Positions 1 through 9,597 of a stretch of 64,000 nucleotides of DNA are shown here, in pieces. This DNA is from Thalassoglobus neptunius (lineage in GTDB: Bacteria > Planctomycetota > Planctomycetia > Planctomycetales > Planctomycetaceae): assembly GCF_007859735.1 (NCBI RefSeq), contig NZ_SIHI01000001.1, forward strand, positions 1,814,341-1,878,340, read 5' to 3'. Position 1 is the first letter of the stretch. Each line of letters starts with the position of its first letter. A program made the position numbers and the translations under genes. Under the pieces are notes generated by a model that worked only from the letters and a program-made list of their open reading frames with translations, was not told the origin of the DNA and did not search any database.

Positions 1-226
1 CCGCGGCTTTTTTCAATCCCTCAGTTCCCACGCCCCGACCTTCCGACTCGTCGGAAGCGAGTTGTTTCACATCGTTGAGGAGACGCTGGTCGGATGTTGG
101 ACTGTCGGAATCCCCCACTGCCAGAGAGGCCATCGCGAAGACAGCAACGATGAACCCGCCAGTCATGACTTGAGCAGGAATCAAATGGTGGGTGAGTCGA
201 AACAGTGTGAACTTGGAAGTTGTCAT
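1..226 (-). CDS. N-terminal fragment of a secreted peptidase, probably M28 family
   Basis: The frame runs off the left edge of the window, so only about 75 N-terminal residues are visible. The ATG at 226 gives a basic n-region and then a hydrophobic core (GGFIVAVFAMASLAVG) typical of a Sec signal peptide; a second in-frame ATG at 166 would nearly remove the n-region, so I prefer 226. The mature part begins with a stretch reading LASDESEGRGVGTEG. From family knowledge this pattern is found near the N terminus of secreted M28 zinc aminopeptidases. The metal ligands and catalytic residues lie outside the window, so the family call is inference from one motif. It is divergent from the iron alcohol dehydrogenase gene. 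Confidence 0.5.
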   Translation of the reverse strand, partial: MTTSKFTLFRLTHHLIPAQVMTGGFIVAVFAMASLAVGDSDSPTSDQRLLNDVKQLASDESEGRGVGTEGLKKAA

Positions 227-440
227 TAGCGAACGGTATCCATCAATGTCTGGTTGGTATTTCCACTTGAGGTCTTCCGGGGCCAGTCTCAATTACGTCG
301 ATCTGGCAATTGCGTTGATCTGGTGTGTGGGAATTCTTCAAGATTCCGGTCAGTCAGGCATTCTGATTCTATGCCATGCGGGAGAATCTGAGTATGTTGC
401 AGAACTGAAGACGACGTCAACCGATTGAAATTGAGAGCTT

Positions 441-1619
441 GTGACTTTGCCGATGGACTTCCAACTTCTTCTCCCGTCGCGGGTGCATTTCGGGAGGGGA
501 GCCCGGAAAGAACTGGGACGTTTGACCGCGACTGTGGGACGCCGTGTTTGTCTCGTTGCTGGGGCACGTGCGATTCAGAAATCGGCATGGTGGGACAAGA
601 TGCTTGCGGATTTGAAAGGGCATGACGTCGAAGTCTTGTCGCAGATTGACATTCATCGTGAACCGAATGTGCAAGACGTCGATGAGGCCGTCAGACAGAT
701 CACGAGTTCCAAGCAGTCGCCCGATTGTGTCTTGGCGATCGGTGGAGGGGCGGCCATCGATCTCGCGAAAGCCGTCTCGGCGATGGTGACGAACGGCAAC
801 GGGCGGAGTGTTCGAGAGTTTCTTGAAGGAGTCGGAACCGGGGCACAGTTGGAAGATGCTCCTCTGCCTGTGATCGCTGTACCGACGACTTCCGGAACCG
901 GAACGGAAGCGACAAAGAACGCGGTGATTTCCGTTGCAGATCCCGCTTGCAAGAAGAGCCTTCGGTCCGAGCAGATGGTTCCGAAGCAAGTCATCGTCGA
1001 CCCCGAATTGACCGTGTCGCTTCCTCAAACGGCAACGGCGACATCGGGAATGGATGCATTGACCCAACTCATTGAGAGTTACACAAGTTGCCGCGCGAAC
1101 ACGTTCACGCAGTCGCTGTGTCTGGAAGGTCTGCGTGATGGATTTTCGAGTCTCGAAATTGCATTTCATGATGGTCAAAATCGAGAAGCACGAACAGCGA
1201 TGAGTTATGCCGCTCTGCTGTCCGGGATGGCACTTGCAAATTCTGGATTGGGAATGGCTCACGGTGTTGCAGCTGCGCTCGGTGCAGTTAGCGGACTCTC
1301 GCACGGATTAGCGTGTGCGGTGATGCTTCCGGTGGCGATGAAAAGTAACCGCGAGGTCGCAGCCAGTCGCTTTGCTCAAATTGGCCGAACGGTTCTTCCC
1401 GAAGTTACTGGGACGGACGACGAAGTGACCGATGCGTTGATTGAGCGGGTGGATTCGATGTTGGCCGATTTGTCGATTTCGAATCGGTTGCGAGATCACG
1501 GAGTCGGCCGGGATCAACTCGCGGAAATCGCTGTCGGATCACGCGGGAACAGTCTTTCCGGGAATCCGCGTCCCATCGAAACCGAAGAGCTTCAAGAGAT
1601 TTTGGAGAAGTGCTGGTGA
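441..1619 (+). CDS. Iron-containing alcohol dehydrogenase
   Basis: A 392-residue protein of the Fe-ADH/dehydroquinate synthase-like fold, expected to be a cytoplasmic NAD(P)-dependent alcohol or lactaldehyde-type oxidoreductase. Visible motifs are the nucleotide-binding GGGAAIDLAKA (101-111), PTTSGTGTEAT (148-158), the first metal ligand Asp205 in GMDALTQLIE, and the metal histidines His274 (GMAHG) and His288 (LSHG). The position usually occupied by the second metal His, four residues after the Asp, is Gln209, so the metal site may differ from the FucO/GldA type. The start is GTG 441; an ATG at 453 is an equally short alternative. The gene overlaps the following sugar kinase gene, which suggests a shared substrate pathway, but the substrate cannot be read from sequence. 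Confidence 0.88.
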   Translation: MTLPMDFQLLLPSRVHFGRGARKELGRLTATVGRRVCLVAGARAIQKSAWWDKMLADLKGHDVEVLSQIDIHREPNVQDVDEAVRQITSSKQSPDCVLAIGGGAAIDLAKAVSAMVTNGNGRSVREFLEGVGTGAQLEDAPLPVIAVPTTSGTGTEATKNAVISVADPACKKSLRSEQMVPKQVIVDPELTVSLPQTATATSGMDALTQLIESYTSCRANTFTQSLCLEGLRDGFSSLEIAFHDGQNREARTAMSYAALLSGMALANSGLGMAHGVAAALGAVSGLSHGLACAVMLPVAMKSNREVAASRFAQIGRTVLPEVTGTDDEVTDALIERVDSMLADLSISNRLRDHGVGRDQLAEIAVGSRGNSLSGNPRPIETEELQEILEKCW

Positions 1620-2536
1620 TCTTCGTAGCTGGTCTGTCACCTGCGTGGCAGCAAATCATGGAATTCGAAAAGTGCCGTTGGGGAGAAGTCAATCGCGCTC
1701 AAGCGGTGCACTGGTGTGCTTCGGGAAAGGTGCTGAATGTTGCCATTGCCGTTCATCATCTCGGTGCAGACACGACAGTCGCAACAGCAGTTGGGGGACC
1801 TTCGGGAGCGGCGATCGTTGACGAATTTGACAGCTTCGGGATTCGCAAGATCTTTCTCGATGCCGGGTCTCCGACGCGCGTCTGCACAACGCTTCTCGAA
1901 GATTCAGGAGTCACCACGGAATTGGTCGAAAACACAGATGCGATGCCAAGCGAAGTGGTTGAGGAGTTTCACGATCAGTTTCGAACCTATTCGTCAGTCG
2001 CCAATGTTTCGGTTCTGACCGGTTCGATGCCTTCGGGAGTGAGCGATGATTATTACGCGCGGCTCATTCAGCAGATTCCGACGGAAACAATTCTGGACTT
2101 TCGAGGTCCCGGCTTACTGAATTGCCTTCCCTGGGGGCCGTTTCTCGTTAAACCAAATCGTGAGGAACTCAGTCAAACATTGGAGCGGCCCCTCAACGAT
2201 GAGACGGAACTGGTTGCGGCGATGCGCGAATTGAATCGGCGAGGGGCTCAAGCTGTGGTCGTCAGCGATGGATCGAAATCTCTTTACATCACCACTGAGG
2301 ATCTCCAGTATCGGTTGATTCCTCCGCAAGTGGAGGTCGTCAATCCGATTGGCTGCGGAGACTGTCTTGCAGCTGGAATTGCGACCGCTCGCTGTGATGG
2401 TGCGAGTCTGATCGATGCTGTTCGTTTCGGAATGGGAGCGGCAGCAATGAACGCCGGAATGCTCCTTCCGGGGCGTCTTGATCGAGAAACCGTTTCTGAA
2501 CTTGCCGATCAGGTGGAAGTTGAAGAGGTCGACTGA
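1616..2536 (+). CDS. PfkB-family sugar (phosphate) kinase
   Basis: A 306-residue ribokinase/PfkB-fold kinase, of the 1-phosphofructokinase or tagatose-6-phosphate kinase type by its N-terminal SGKVLNVAIAVHHLGA segment. The C-terminal signature reads NPIGCGDCLAAG, with Asp249 as the catalytic base and Cys in the middle of the usual GAGD anion hole. I chose GTG 1616 because GGAGAAG lies at 1604-1610 with five bases of spacing; an upstream GTG at 1610 would overlap that site. The start overlaps the dehydrogenase stop in the form GTGA, which implies translational coupling. The gene ends convergently, overlapping the permease 3' end by 28 bases. Substrate unknown. Confidence 0.85.
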   Translation: MIFVAGLSPAWQQIMEFEKCRWGEVNRAQAVHWCASGKVLNVAIAVHHLGADTTVATAVGGPSGAAIVDEFDSFGIRKIFLDAGSPTRVCTTLLEDSGVTTELVENTDAMPSEVVEEFHDQFRTYSSVANVSVLTGSMPSGVSDDYYARLIQQIPTETILDFRGPGLLNCLPWGPFLVKPNREELSQTLERPLNDETELVAAMRELNRRGAQAVVVSDGSKSLYITTEDLQYRLIPPQVEVVNPIGCGDCLAAGIATARCDGASLIDAVRFGMGAAAMNAGMLLPGRLDRETVSELADQVEVEEVD

Positions 2537-3957
2537 GACTCGTTTCGTGTGAATGAAACGACAAGGCCGATGATCAGAACGGGGAGACTTAACAACGTCA
2601 GTTCTTTGGCGTAATCAAGACTCTTCCAAAGCATGAAGACTGCCGAGGCCACAAACAGAACCGGGGGAAGTGGATAGAGCGGAACTCGGAATGGCCGTTC
2701 TCGCGACCTGTCCGTGATTCGAAGCACAATCACTGACACTCCAGAAAGTGCGAAGAAAATCCAGAAAACCGGGGCTGTCGCAGCGACGAGCATTTCGAAA
2801 CCGCCATCAAAGTTGTCCCACTGAGGCTGTGGTAGGTGCAGGAAATCGATGCAGAGCGTCGTGATTCGCTGGCCCGTGTTTGTTCCGACAGCAAGGACGA
2901 GAAGCAACGTGATGCTTGTCGTCGTGACAATCGAGCGGACGGGGACACCGCGTGCGTTCCATTCGTTCCATTTCTGAAAGAGTGGATAGTCGCGGCCGAC
3001 GGCAGAGAGCAAGCGGGACGACGAGAACAGCATCCCGTGAACCGCTCCGAGGGCAGACAACATCACAAGGCAACTCATGACGATTCCTCCCGGGGCTCCC
3101 AATGCCGAGACAACAACATCCGTGGCAGGGATGGCGGAGTTCCTTACTCCTTCGACGCCCAGAACTTTGACGAACGCGACATTCAATCCAAGATAAAGGA
3201 CCGCAATCAATGTGAGTCCGATCAAAAGTGCTCTCGGCATGTTGCGTTGATAATCTTTCACTTCCGATGTGACCATCGCTGCATCGTTCCATCCGCCGTA
3301 TGCGTAAAGCACAAAAACCAAAGCGAGTCCGATATTGGAACCCGATTCAGAAACGGAAGCTTCCGGGAAAGTCGACGGTGTCGAAAGAAACAACCCGATC
3401 ACCAGGATCGATCCGAGCGAAACAACTTTCGTCAGGCTGAGTAAGTTCTGAACCATCTTCCCGATGTGAACACCTCTCAAATGAATTCCTGCGAGAAGGC
3501 ACAACGCTCCACTTGCCAGAATCGCTTCGGTGCCAGCGAGTCGTCCATCCAGACCGACTGCGTAGTCAGCGAACACAAAGGCCATGGCTCCGATACTTCC
3601 CGTGAGAATGACCGTCATTTGCATCCACGCGAACAGGAAGCCCGTTCTCGCACCGAAGGCCCGCGACAAGTAAACAAACTCCCCACCCAGAAACGGATAA
3701 GTTGTCGCAAGTTCGCAATAGCAGAGAGCGCCGCAAAACGCCGACAAGGCTCCCAGCCCCCACAAGAGCATCGCCGATCCGGCATCAGGAGAAAACTTGA
3801 AGACCAGCGGAGGACTCTTGAAGATCGCTGTCCCGACAACAATTCCGACAAGCAAACCGACAACGTCCCAGACACCCAACGATTGAGAAACCTGGGTTCG
3901 GTCCGTGTTCGATTCGGAAAGCGGAGGCTCAGAGTGGAAGGAACTCAATGTGTTCAC
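2509..3957 (-). CDS. APC-family amino acid/polyamine permease
   Basis: A 482-residue polytopic inner-membrane protein with about 12 hydrophobic segments. The N-terminal GLLVGIVVGTAIFKSPP is the broken-helix glycine motif of APC transporters, and the CELATTYPFLGGEFVYL segment also fits the family, which imports amino acids or polyamines by proton symport or exchange. The start is read as GTG 3957; an AGGAAA lies directly before it, and a TTG at 3948 would have better spacing, so the exact start is uncertain. The C-terminal end overlaps the sugar kinase gene tail to tail. Substrate not predictable from sequence. Confidence 0.88.
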   Translation of the reverse strand: MNTLSSFHSEPPLSESNTDRTQVSQSLGVWDVVGLLVGIVVGTAIFKSPPLVFKFSPDAGSAMLLWGLGALSAFCGALCYCELATTYPFLGGEFVYLSRAFGARTGFLFAWMQMTVILTGSIGAMAFVFADYAVGLDGRLAGTEAILASGALCLLAGIHLRGVHIGKMVQNLLSLTKVVSLGSILVIGLFLSTPSTFPEASVSESGSNIGLALVFVLYAYGGWNDAAMVTSEVKDYQRNMPRALLIGLTLIAVLYLGLNVAFVKVLGVEGVRNSAIPATDVVVSALGAPGGIVMSCLVMLSALGAVHGMLFSSSRLLSAVGRDYPLFQKWNEWNARGVPVRSIVTTTSITLLLVLAVGTNTGQRITTLCIDFLHLPQPQWDNFDGGFEMLVAATAPVFWIFFALSGVSVIVLRITDRSRERPFRVPLYPLPPVLFVASAVFMLWKSLDYAKELTLLSLPVLIIGLVVSFTRNESQSTSSTST

Positions 3958-4147
3958 TTTCCTGTGGGGGCGAAGTTATTTCGGAAGATGCAAATGTCTC
4001 AGGGAAGAGGTTTTCTCGTTTGGAATTCCGTTGCCGAACGATGCTCGTCGAAAATGTCACCTGTGTCTGCTACAAAAACATGTCATCGCGAGTGATTGCG
4101 ACCGAACTGATTGATTCCGTAGACGAGAACAACCTGAAGGATTTCCC

Positions 4148-4996
4148 ATGAGAGTCGCTGCCGTTCAGATGGATGTCAAGATTGGGGCGCCTGAACAGAA
4201 TCTCGCTTCGATGATGAACGCCTTCAGTGCTGCACGTCAAAACGGGGCAGAACTCGTCATCTTTCCAGAATGTGCTCTGACTGGTTATTGCTTTGAAAGT
4301 GCCGAAGAAGCGTTGCCGTTTGCGGAGGAATTAACAGGTCCATCTGTGTCCGCGTTTCAGTCAAAGATTCAGGAACTCGGCGGAGCAGCTGTCTTCGGAA
4401 TGTTAACCCCGAGTCCGGATGGAGTGTTCAACACCGCAGTGCTCCTCAACAGCGATGGCGTGATTGGAGCTTATCGAAAGATCCACCTGCCGGGGTTGGG
4501 AATCGATCAATATGCCACTTACGGTGATGAGCCGTTTCGCGTTTACGACGTGGGCGGAATTCGTGTGGGGCTGGCAATTTGTTATGACTCGGCGTTTCCG
4601 GAATCAAGCCGGGACATGGCTTTGCAGGGAGCGGACCTGATTGCCCTGCCGACCAATTTTCCGACTGGTGCTGAGAACATGACTCGCTACACGATTAATA
4701 CGCGAGCGATGGAGAACAAGATCTATTTTGCTGCGGTGAATCGTGTTGGAAAGGAACGAGGGTTTCGATTCCTCGGTGAAACGACAGTCGCTGATCCGAA
4801 CGGAAATACTCTTTGCAAGGGATCGGAGACAGCTGAAGAAATCTTGTACTTCGACGTCGATCCGGCAGAGGCGAGAGAGAAGCGGATCGTGCGCGTCCCC
4901 GGCAAACATGCGATCGATCGCATGGCGGACCGGCGGCCGGAAATGTACGGATCACTCGTTGAACCACACAATCTGCCGCGACCGGGGCGAGAATAA
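4148..4996 (+). CDS. Carbon-nitrogen hydrolase (nitrilase superfamily amidase)
   Basis: A 282-residue cytoplasmic hydrolase of the nitrilase/omega-amidase superfamily, which cleaves C-N bonds of amides or carbamoyl compounds. The Glu-Lys-Cys triad is visible: Glu41 in FPECALTGY, Lys111 in YRKIHLPG and the nucleophile Cys145 in AICYDSAFPE. Length is normal for the family. AAGGA lies seven bases before the ATG. No signal peptide is present. The gene stands alone, divergent from the permease gene and about 60 bases before a PQQ-propeller gene. Specific substrate unknown. Confidence 0.9.
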   Translation: MRVAAVQMDVKIGAPEQNLASMMNAFSAARQNGAELVIFPECALTGYCFESAEEALPFAEELTGPSVSAFQSKIQELGGAAVFGMLTPSPDGVFNTAVLLNSDGVIGAYRKIHLPGLGIDQYATYGDEPFRVYDVGGIRVGLAICYDSAFPESSRDMALQGADLIALPTNFPTGAENMTRYTINTRAMENKIYFAAVNRVGKERGFRFLGETTVADPNGNTLCKGSETAEEILYFDVDPAEAREKRIVRVPGKHAIDRMADRRPEMYGSLVEPHNLPRPGRE

Positions 4997-5058
4997 AGTC
5001 ACCGCACTCGCGACGTTGCTCACTCAAAATCTCCGAACTCAAAAACTGAACCGGTCCC

Positions 5059-6321
5059 ATGAAATTCCATTCGCGATTCATTCGCTTTCTCAGCTTGGCG
5101 ATTGTCCTTCTCACTTCACAAGGCATCGTCACCGCCGACGACTGGCCACAGCTCCTCGGACCGAATCGGAACGGAATTTCGAAAGAGACCGGTTTGATCG
5201 ACGCTTTTCCTTCGTCAGGTCCGAAGGTCCTGTGGAAGAGCGATGGAGGTGTCGGCATGTCCGGCGTTGTCATCGCAGAGGGAATTGCCTGCACTCTGGT
5301 TCAAGATGATCAACAGCAATACGCGCTCGCGCTTGATCCATCGACCGGAAAGACACTTTGGAAAGCGGGGCTGGCCCCTGCCTACAAGAACTCCATGGGA
5401 AACGGTCCACGAGCGACACCGGTCATTGATCGTGGTCAAGTCTTTGCTTACACCGGTGAAGGAAAGCTTTGCTGTCTGGACGCGAAAAGCGGTCTGACGA
5501 AATGGAGTGTCGACGCAATTGCTTCCAATCAAGGCAAGCCTCCGGAATACGGAACTGCCTCGTCACCGCTGACGACTGAAGAGCTTGTCATCGTCACAGT
5601 CGGAACCCCCGAAGCAACGGTTGTTGCCTACGATCGTGAGACAGGAGCTGTTCGCTGGAAAGCTGGAAGCGGGAATCCTGCCGGGTATTCTTCAGCCGCA
5701 CTTCTTCCGCTGCAAGGCACCGTTCAGGTTGTTGTCTTTCATGGACAGGGAGTCATGAGTCTCTATCCCGGGACGGGAGAAGTCTTGTGGGAGTATCCCT
5801 ACGAAACGCCTTACGACTGCAATATCGCTACCCCCATTGCCGTTAGTCAGAGCGTTCTGATTTCCGCAGGAGAGAATCATGGAACGACGTTGCTTCAAGT
5901 TCCGAAAGAGAAAGGGCAAGACGTTCAGGTTGTCTGGGAGTCGCTCGGAAATCGCAGCGTTTTGCGGAACGAATGGCAAACGTCGATTCTGCACGACGGA
6001 AAACTTTACGGTTTTGACAACGTGGGGAGTGCTGGGCCAGTGACCCATCTGACCTGTGTTGATGCTCAGAACGGACATCAACTCTGGAGAAAAGCTCGAT
6101 TCGGAAAAGGAAACTGCGTCGCCGCTGACGGGAAGTTGTGGTGTTCGTTGATGACCGGTGAACTCGTCATCGTTCGAGTTGATGCAGCAGGGTTTGACGA
6201 GTTAGACCGAGCTACAGTCATCGGAGAAACACGGCAAGCTCCCGCGATCAGTAACGGCAAGCTTTACTTGCGAGACAACTCCGAAGTGGTCTGCATTGAT
6301 ATCTCGAAAGAGCGACCTTAA
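5059..6321 (+). CDS. Secreted PQQ-type beta-propeller repeat protein
   Basis: A 420-residue protein with a Sec signal peptide (hydrophobic core LSLAIVLLTS, cleavage likely after the Ala before DDWPQLLGP). The mature protein begins with the W-P-x-L/F-x-G-P-x-R-x-G pattern shared by planctomycete outer-membrane-assembly-like propellers and contains repeated blades such as ALDPSTGKTLWK and AYDRETGAVRWKAG. No cofactor-ligand set of true quinoprotein dehydrogenases is obvious, so the role is probably structural or a scaffold rather than a proven PQQ enzyme. Two similar proteins occur in this window at 27163-28440 and 57928-59277. Confidence 0.85.
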   Translation: MKFHSRFIRFLSLAIVLLTSQGIVTADDWPQLLGPNRNGISKETGLIDAFPSSGPKVLWKSDGGVGMSGVVIAEGIACTLVQDDQQQYALALDPSTGKTLWKAGLAPAYKNSMGNGPRATPVIDRGQVFAYTGEGKLCCLDAKSGLTKWSVDAIASNQGKPPEYGTASSPLTTEELVIVTVGTPEATVVAYDRETGAVRWKAGSGNPAGYSSAALLPLQGTVQVVVFHGQGVMSLYPGTGEVLWEYPYETPYDCNIATPIAVSQSVLISAGENHGTTLLQVPKEKGQDVQVVWESLGNRSVLRNEWQTSILHDGKLYGFDNVGSAGPVTHLTCVDAQNGHQLWRKARFGKGNCVAADGKLWCSLMTGELVIVRVDAAGFDELDRATVIGETRQAPAISNGKLYLRDNSEVVCIDISKERP

Positions 6322-6409
6322 GCGGCGAATGAATGACGACGAAAGTTGTCGAGATCGGAGCCATCTTCGAACGGTTTGCGATCGACGACTATCCGATCGT
6401 GATCGAACG

Positions 6410-7750
6410 TTATCCGACGAGCAATTCTTTGATCGGTTCAACATCCGGTTCAGCGAGCCGAATGGGTCGGCCGACTGATGACATATTCTGATTGGTGTGA
6501 TCGATGCCCATCGCAGCCATGATCGTTGCGATCAATTGATTGACAGCAACCGGTTGATCGGCGACTTCCATTCCTGATTCGTTCGTCGCTCCGAAAACCT
6601 GTCCTCCCCGAATTCCTCCCCCTCCGAGAACAGTGCTCCAGGCATTCGGAAAGTGATCCCGTCCGGTCTGAGCATTGATGCCCGGCGTTCGGCCGAATTC
6701 ACCCATCCAGACGATCGTTGTCGATTCGAGGAGTCCACGATCGTTGAGGTCTTGAATCAGAGTCGACCAGGCTGGGTCCAAAGTGCCGCACAAGGCGGAC
6801 ACGGCCGAGAAGTTTTCTGCATGTGTGTCCCAGCCAATTTGGTTCTCTCCGTTGGGGCCACCCAAAGCTACTTCGACAAATGGAACACCGCGTTCAACGA
6901 GCCTTCGAGCCAGCAGACATCCCTGACCAAACCGATTTCTTCCGTAAGCTTCCCGAAGTTCGGTCGGTTCTTCGTCCAAGTTGAACGCCGACATCGCCTT
7001 CGAGTTCATCATTTGCACAGCTTGCTGATAAGCGGTGCGGTGACTTTCGGTTGGCAGCCCCGGACGTTGAAGAGAGAACCTCGCTTCGACGAACTCCAGA
7101 AGTTCCAGCCGCGATCGAGCTTGGCTGTCGGAAACTGTGTCCCGTCTCTCCACATTCTGGACTTCAAGTGGAGCACCAAATTCCGGCATCTCATCATCAG
7201 TTCCAGCGATGCGATTCTCACCGCCAACGAGCAATTGAGCATGTTGAGGGCCGAGAAATCCGGGTCCGAATGCGCCCGGGTTGAGCACAGGATTCGAGAG
7301 GATGCTCACATAGTTCGGGATGGAAGCACGATTTAATTCGAACTCATTTCCGATGAGTGATCCCAGAGTCGGATACGAGATCGGGCCACTCGGTCGATAT
7401 CCGGTTCTCAGATGATACGTCGCTCGGCCATGATCGCCTTCTTTGGTTTTCATCGAACGAATGATTGACAGATGCTCCATCTGCTGGGCAACTTTCGGCA
7501 GGTGCTCGCCGATCTGAATTCCTGGAACCGAAGTCTGAATGGCTTCAAACTCGCCACCGTTTTCGTGTTCTGGTTTCGGATCGAATGTGTCCAACTGACT
7601 TGGTCCTCCCGGCATCCAGAGGAGAATGCAAGACTTCGGATGGTCCAGTTTTCCGGCCGCCTGATCTGCGAGGAGCGGAAGCCATCCAGAGAGTGATGTG
7701 GCAGAGAAGCCCGCTGCTGCCAGCTTGAGGAAATCTCGTCGATGTTGCAT
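6410..7750 (-). CDS. DUF1501 protein, Tat-exported
   Basis: A 446-residue planctomycete-type DUF1501 protein, related to the alkaline phosphatase/sulfatase fold. The N terminus carries RRDFLKLAAAG, a twin-arginine signal, so export folded is predicted. The mature start CILLWMPGGPSQLDTFDPKP and the later WDTHAENF and MGEFGRTPGIN segments are characteristic of the family. In planctomycetes such genes usually sit beside DUF1549/DUF1553 cytochrome genes, but here the gene is alone, convergent with the PQQ-propeller gene. The biochemical function of the family is not established. Confidence 0.88.
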   Translation of the reverse strand: MQHRRDFLKLAAAGFSATSLSGWLPLLADQAAGKLDHPKSCILLWMPGGPSQLDTFDPKPEHENGGEFEAIQTSVPGIQIGEHLPKVAQQMEHLSIIRSMKTKEGDHGRATYHLRTGYRPSGPISYPTLGSLIGNEFELNRASIPNYVSILSNPVLNPGAFGPGFLGPQHAQLLVGGENRIAGTDDEMPEFGAPLEVQNVERRDTVSDSQARSRLELLEFVEARFSLQRPGLPTESHRTAYQQAVQMMNSKAMSAFNLDEEPTELREAYGRNRFGQGCLLARRLVERGVPFVEVALGGPNGENQIGWDTHAENFSAVSALCGTLDPAWSTLIQDLNDRGLLESTTIVWMGEFGRTPGINAQTGRDHFPNAWSTVLGGGGIRGGQVFGATNESGMEVADQPVAVNQLIATIMAAMGIDHTNQNMSSVGRPIRLAEPDVEPIKELLVG

Positions 7751-8063
7751 CTGGTCATCCCGCAGGAAACTGAAATGCTGAGAAAGGAATCTGTCGCAGC
7801 GGCAAGTTCTCCCGACTGTGGATCACTTGCGGTGTCGAATTGCAAGGGGTTCGACAAGGCCTGTCGATCTGTTTGCAGCTTCAAGACATCCTCTCAAGGA
7901 TACGTATTTCGGAGGATATCTGTGAAATAATAATCGGATTTTCGGATAGATTTCCGCCATCATTGGCGTGAATTGATTCGGAGATGTCGAGAAGAGCACA
8001 CCGGATTGCTACGATGGAACGCCAATCGTTTCTCGGCAGAGTCTTTAAGGAATGGCATCAATC
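7751..8063. other. Divergent intergenic region, no gene seen
   Basis: About 310 bases between the divergent DUF1501 and sulfatase genes. It must hold both promoters. The stretch near 7900-7960 is AT-richer than the surroundings, but I see no convincing -35/-10 pair, operator palindrome or small gene. Confidence 0.5.
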
Positions 8064-9494
8064 ATGCGTTTTCTGTGCATGCTGTTATGGTTTTTGAGTC
8101 TCCCGTTGTTGACCGAACGGTTGTGCTCGGTCGAAGCTGCCGATCGATTGCCTAATGTTGTCATTCTGCTGGCAGATGATCTCGGATACGGAGAGTTGGG
8201 ATGTCAGGGAAATCCGGAGATTCCGACTCCGCATATTGATTCGATCGCTCATACCGGCGTGCGGATGACGCAGGGGTACGTGACCGCTCCCAATTGCAGC
8301 CCCTCACGAGCCGGGCTGTTGACCGGAAAAATACCGACACGTTTCGGATACGAATTCAATCCGATTGGCGCGCGAAACGAAGATCCTGCGGCTGGCCTTC
8401 CCCCGGGAGAACGGACACTTGCCGAGATGTTGCAGGATGTTGGATATGCGACAGCATTGATCGGGAAATGGCATCAAGGAGGAGCGGCCATCTATCACCC
8501 GTTCCGTCATGGCTTCGACGAGTTCTTTGGATTCACCCACGAAGGGCACTTCTTCGTCCCTCCTCCGTATCACGGAGTGACAACGATGCTTCGTCGGAAA
8601 GCTCTTCCCGGCAATGAACGAGGACGATGGACCGGAGATCGTCTCATCCTCACGACGCACATGGGACACAGTGAACCCGATTACGATGCCAACAATCCAA
8701 TTATTCGCGGGGGCCAACCGGTCGAAGAGGACTTGTATCTCACAGATGCTTTTACGAGGGAAGCGGTCGACTTCATCGAGAGAACGCAGGATCGACCATT
8801 CTTCTTGTACGTGGCCTACAACGCAGTTCACAGCCCGCTGCAAGGGGCCGATGCTTACATGGAGAAAATGAAGTCCATTCCCGATGTTCATCGCCGAATC
8901 TTCGCTGCCATGCTCGCAAATCTCGATGACAGCGTCGGGGCCATTCTCAATCAGATTCAAGAATGCGGGCTCGAAGAAGACACGCTAATCGTCTTCCTCA
9001 GCGACAACGGCGGACCAACCCGGGAACTCACCTCGAGCAATGCTCCGCTAAGAGGTGAGAAAGGGCATATGTACGAAGGAGGACTTCGTGTTCCGTTTAT
9101 CATGAAATGGAAGGGGACTCTTCCGGAAGCGGAGACGTACGATCAACCGGTCAGCAGTCTCGACCTTTATGCCACTTCAGCAGCGATCGCCAATGCGGAG
9201 ATCACTCATGAGATCGACGGTGTGAATCTCATTCCGTATCTCACGAAAGAACTCGACAGTCGCCCACATGAAGAATTCTTCTGGCGCCAAGGGAGTCGAT
9301 CCGCTCTTCGGTCCGGCGATTGGAAGATCGTAAACATGACCCGAAGAGGCCCGGACAAAGACTGGGAACTTTACAACCTCAGCGAAGATCTCTCGGAGGA
9401 AACAAACCTCGCGACTTCGCAACCGGAGCGTCTTCAGGATCTGATTGAACGTTGGGAACAACTCAATTCAGAAATGCGCGAGCCACTGTTTTAG
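8064..9494 (+). CDS. Secreted sulfatase (arylsulfatase type, formylglycine-dependent)
   Basis: A sulfatase of 476 residues that hydrolyses sulfate esters, probably of sulfated polysaccharides, outside the cytoplasm. A signal peptide (FLCMLLWFLSLPLL) precedes NVVILLADDLGYGELG, the N-terminal metal-binding Asp pair. Cys78 in NCSPSRAGLLTG is the C-x-P-S-R residue converted to formylglycine by a sulfatase-maturing enzyme; none is encoded in the window. FLSDNGGP supplies the second metal Asp-Asn pair. Start ATG 8064 is chosen because ATG 8052 overlaps its own AAGGA; either is possible. A second, different sulfatase begins at 62482. Confidence 0.92.
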   Translation: MRFLCMLLWFLSLPLLTERLCSVEAADRLPNVVILLADDLGYGELGCQGNPEIPTPHIDSIAHTGVRMTQGYVTAPNCSPSRAGLLTGKIPTRFGYEFNPIGARNEDPAAGLPPGERTLAEMLQDVGYATALIGKWHQGGAAIYHPFRHGFDEFFGFTHEGHFFVPPPYHGVTTMLRRKALPGNERGRWTGDRLILTTHMGHSEPDYDANNPIIRGGQPVEEDLYLTDAFTREAVDFIERTQDRPFFLYVAYNAVHSPLQGADAYMEKMKSIPDVHRRIFAAMLANLDDSVGAILNQIQECGLEEDTLIVFLSDNGGPTRELTSSNAPLRGEKGHMYEGGLRVPFIMKWKGTLPEAETYDQPVSSLDLYATSAAIANAEITHEIDGVNLIPYLTKELDSRPHEEFFWRQGSRSALRSGDWKIVNMTRRGPDKDWELYNLSEDLSEETNLATSQPERLQDLIERWEQLNSEMREPLF

Positions 9495-9597
9495 GCCACG
9501 ATCGGAAATTCTCGACAACTCATCCAGTGACCGGCAGGTTCAAGCATCTAAGATTTGATGTTGGATCTTGCCGAACCCTACGGAACTGAACAACGGA

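Noticed and set aside
417-1304. A 295-codon open frame on the minus strand opposite the iron alcohol dehydrogenase
   Set aside because: It is antisense to a gene with clear motifs and reads as Arg/Ser/Cys-rich sequence without a family pattern.
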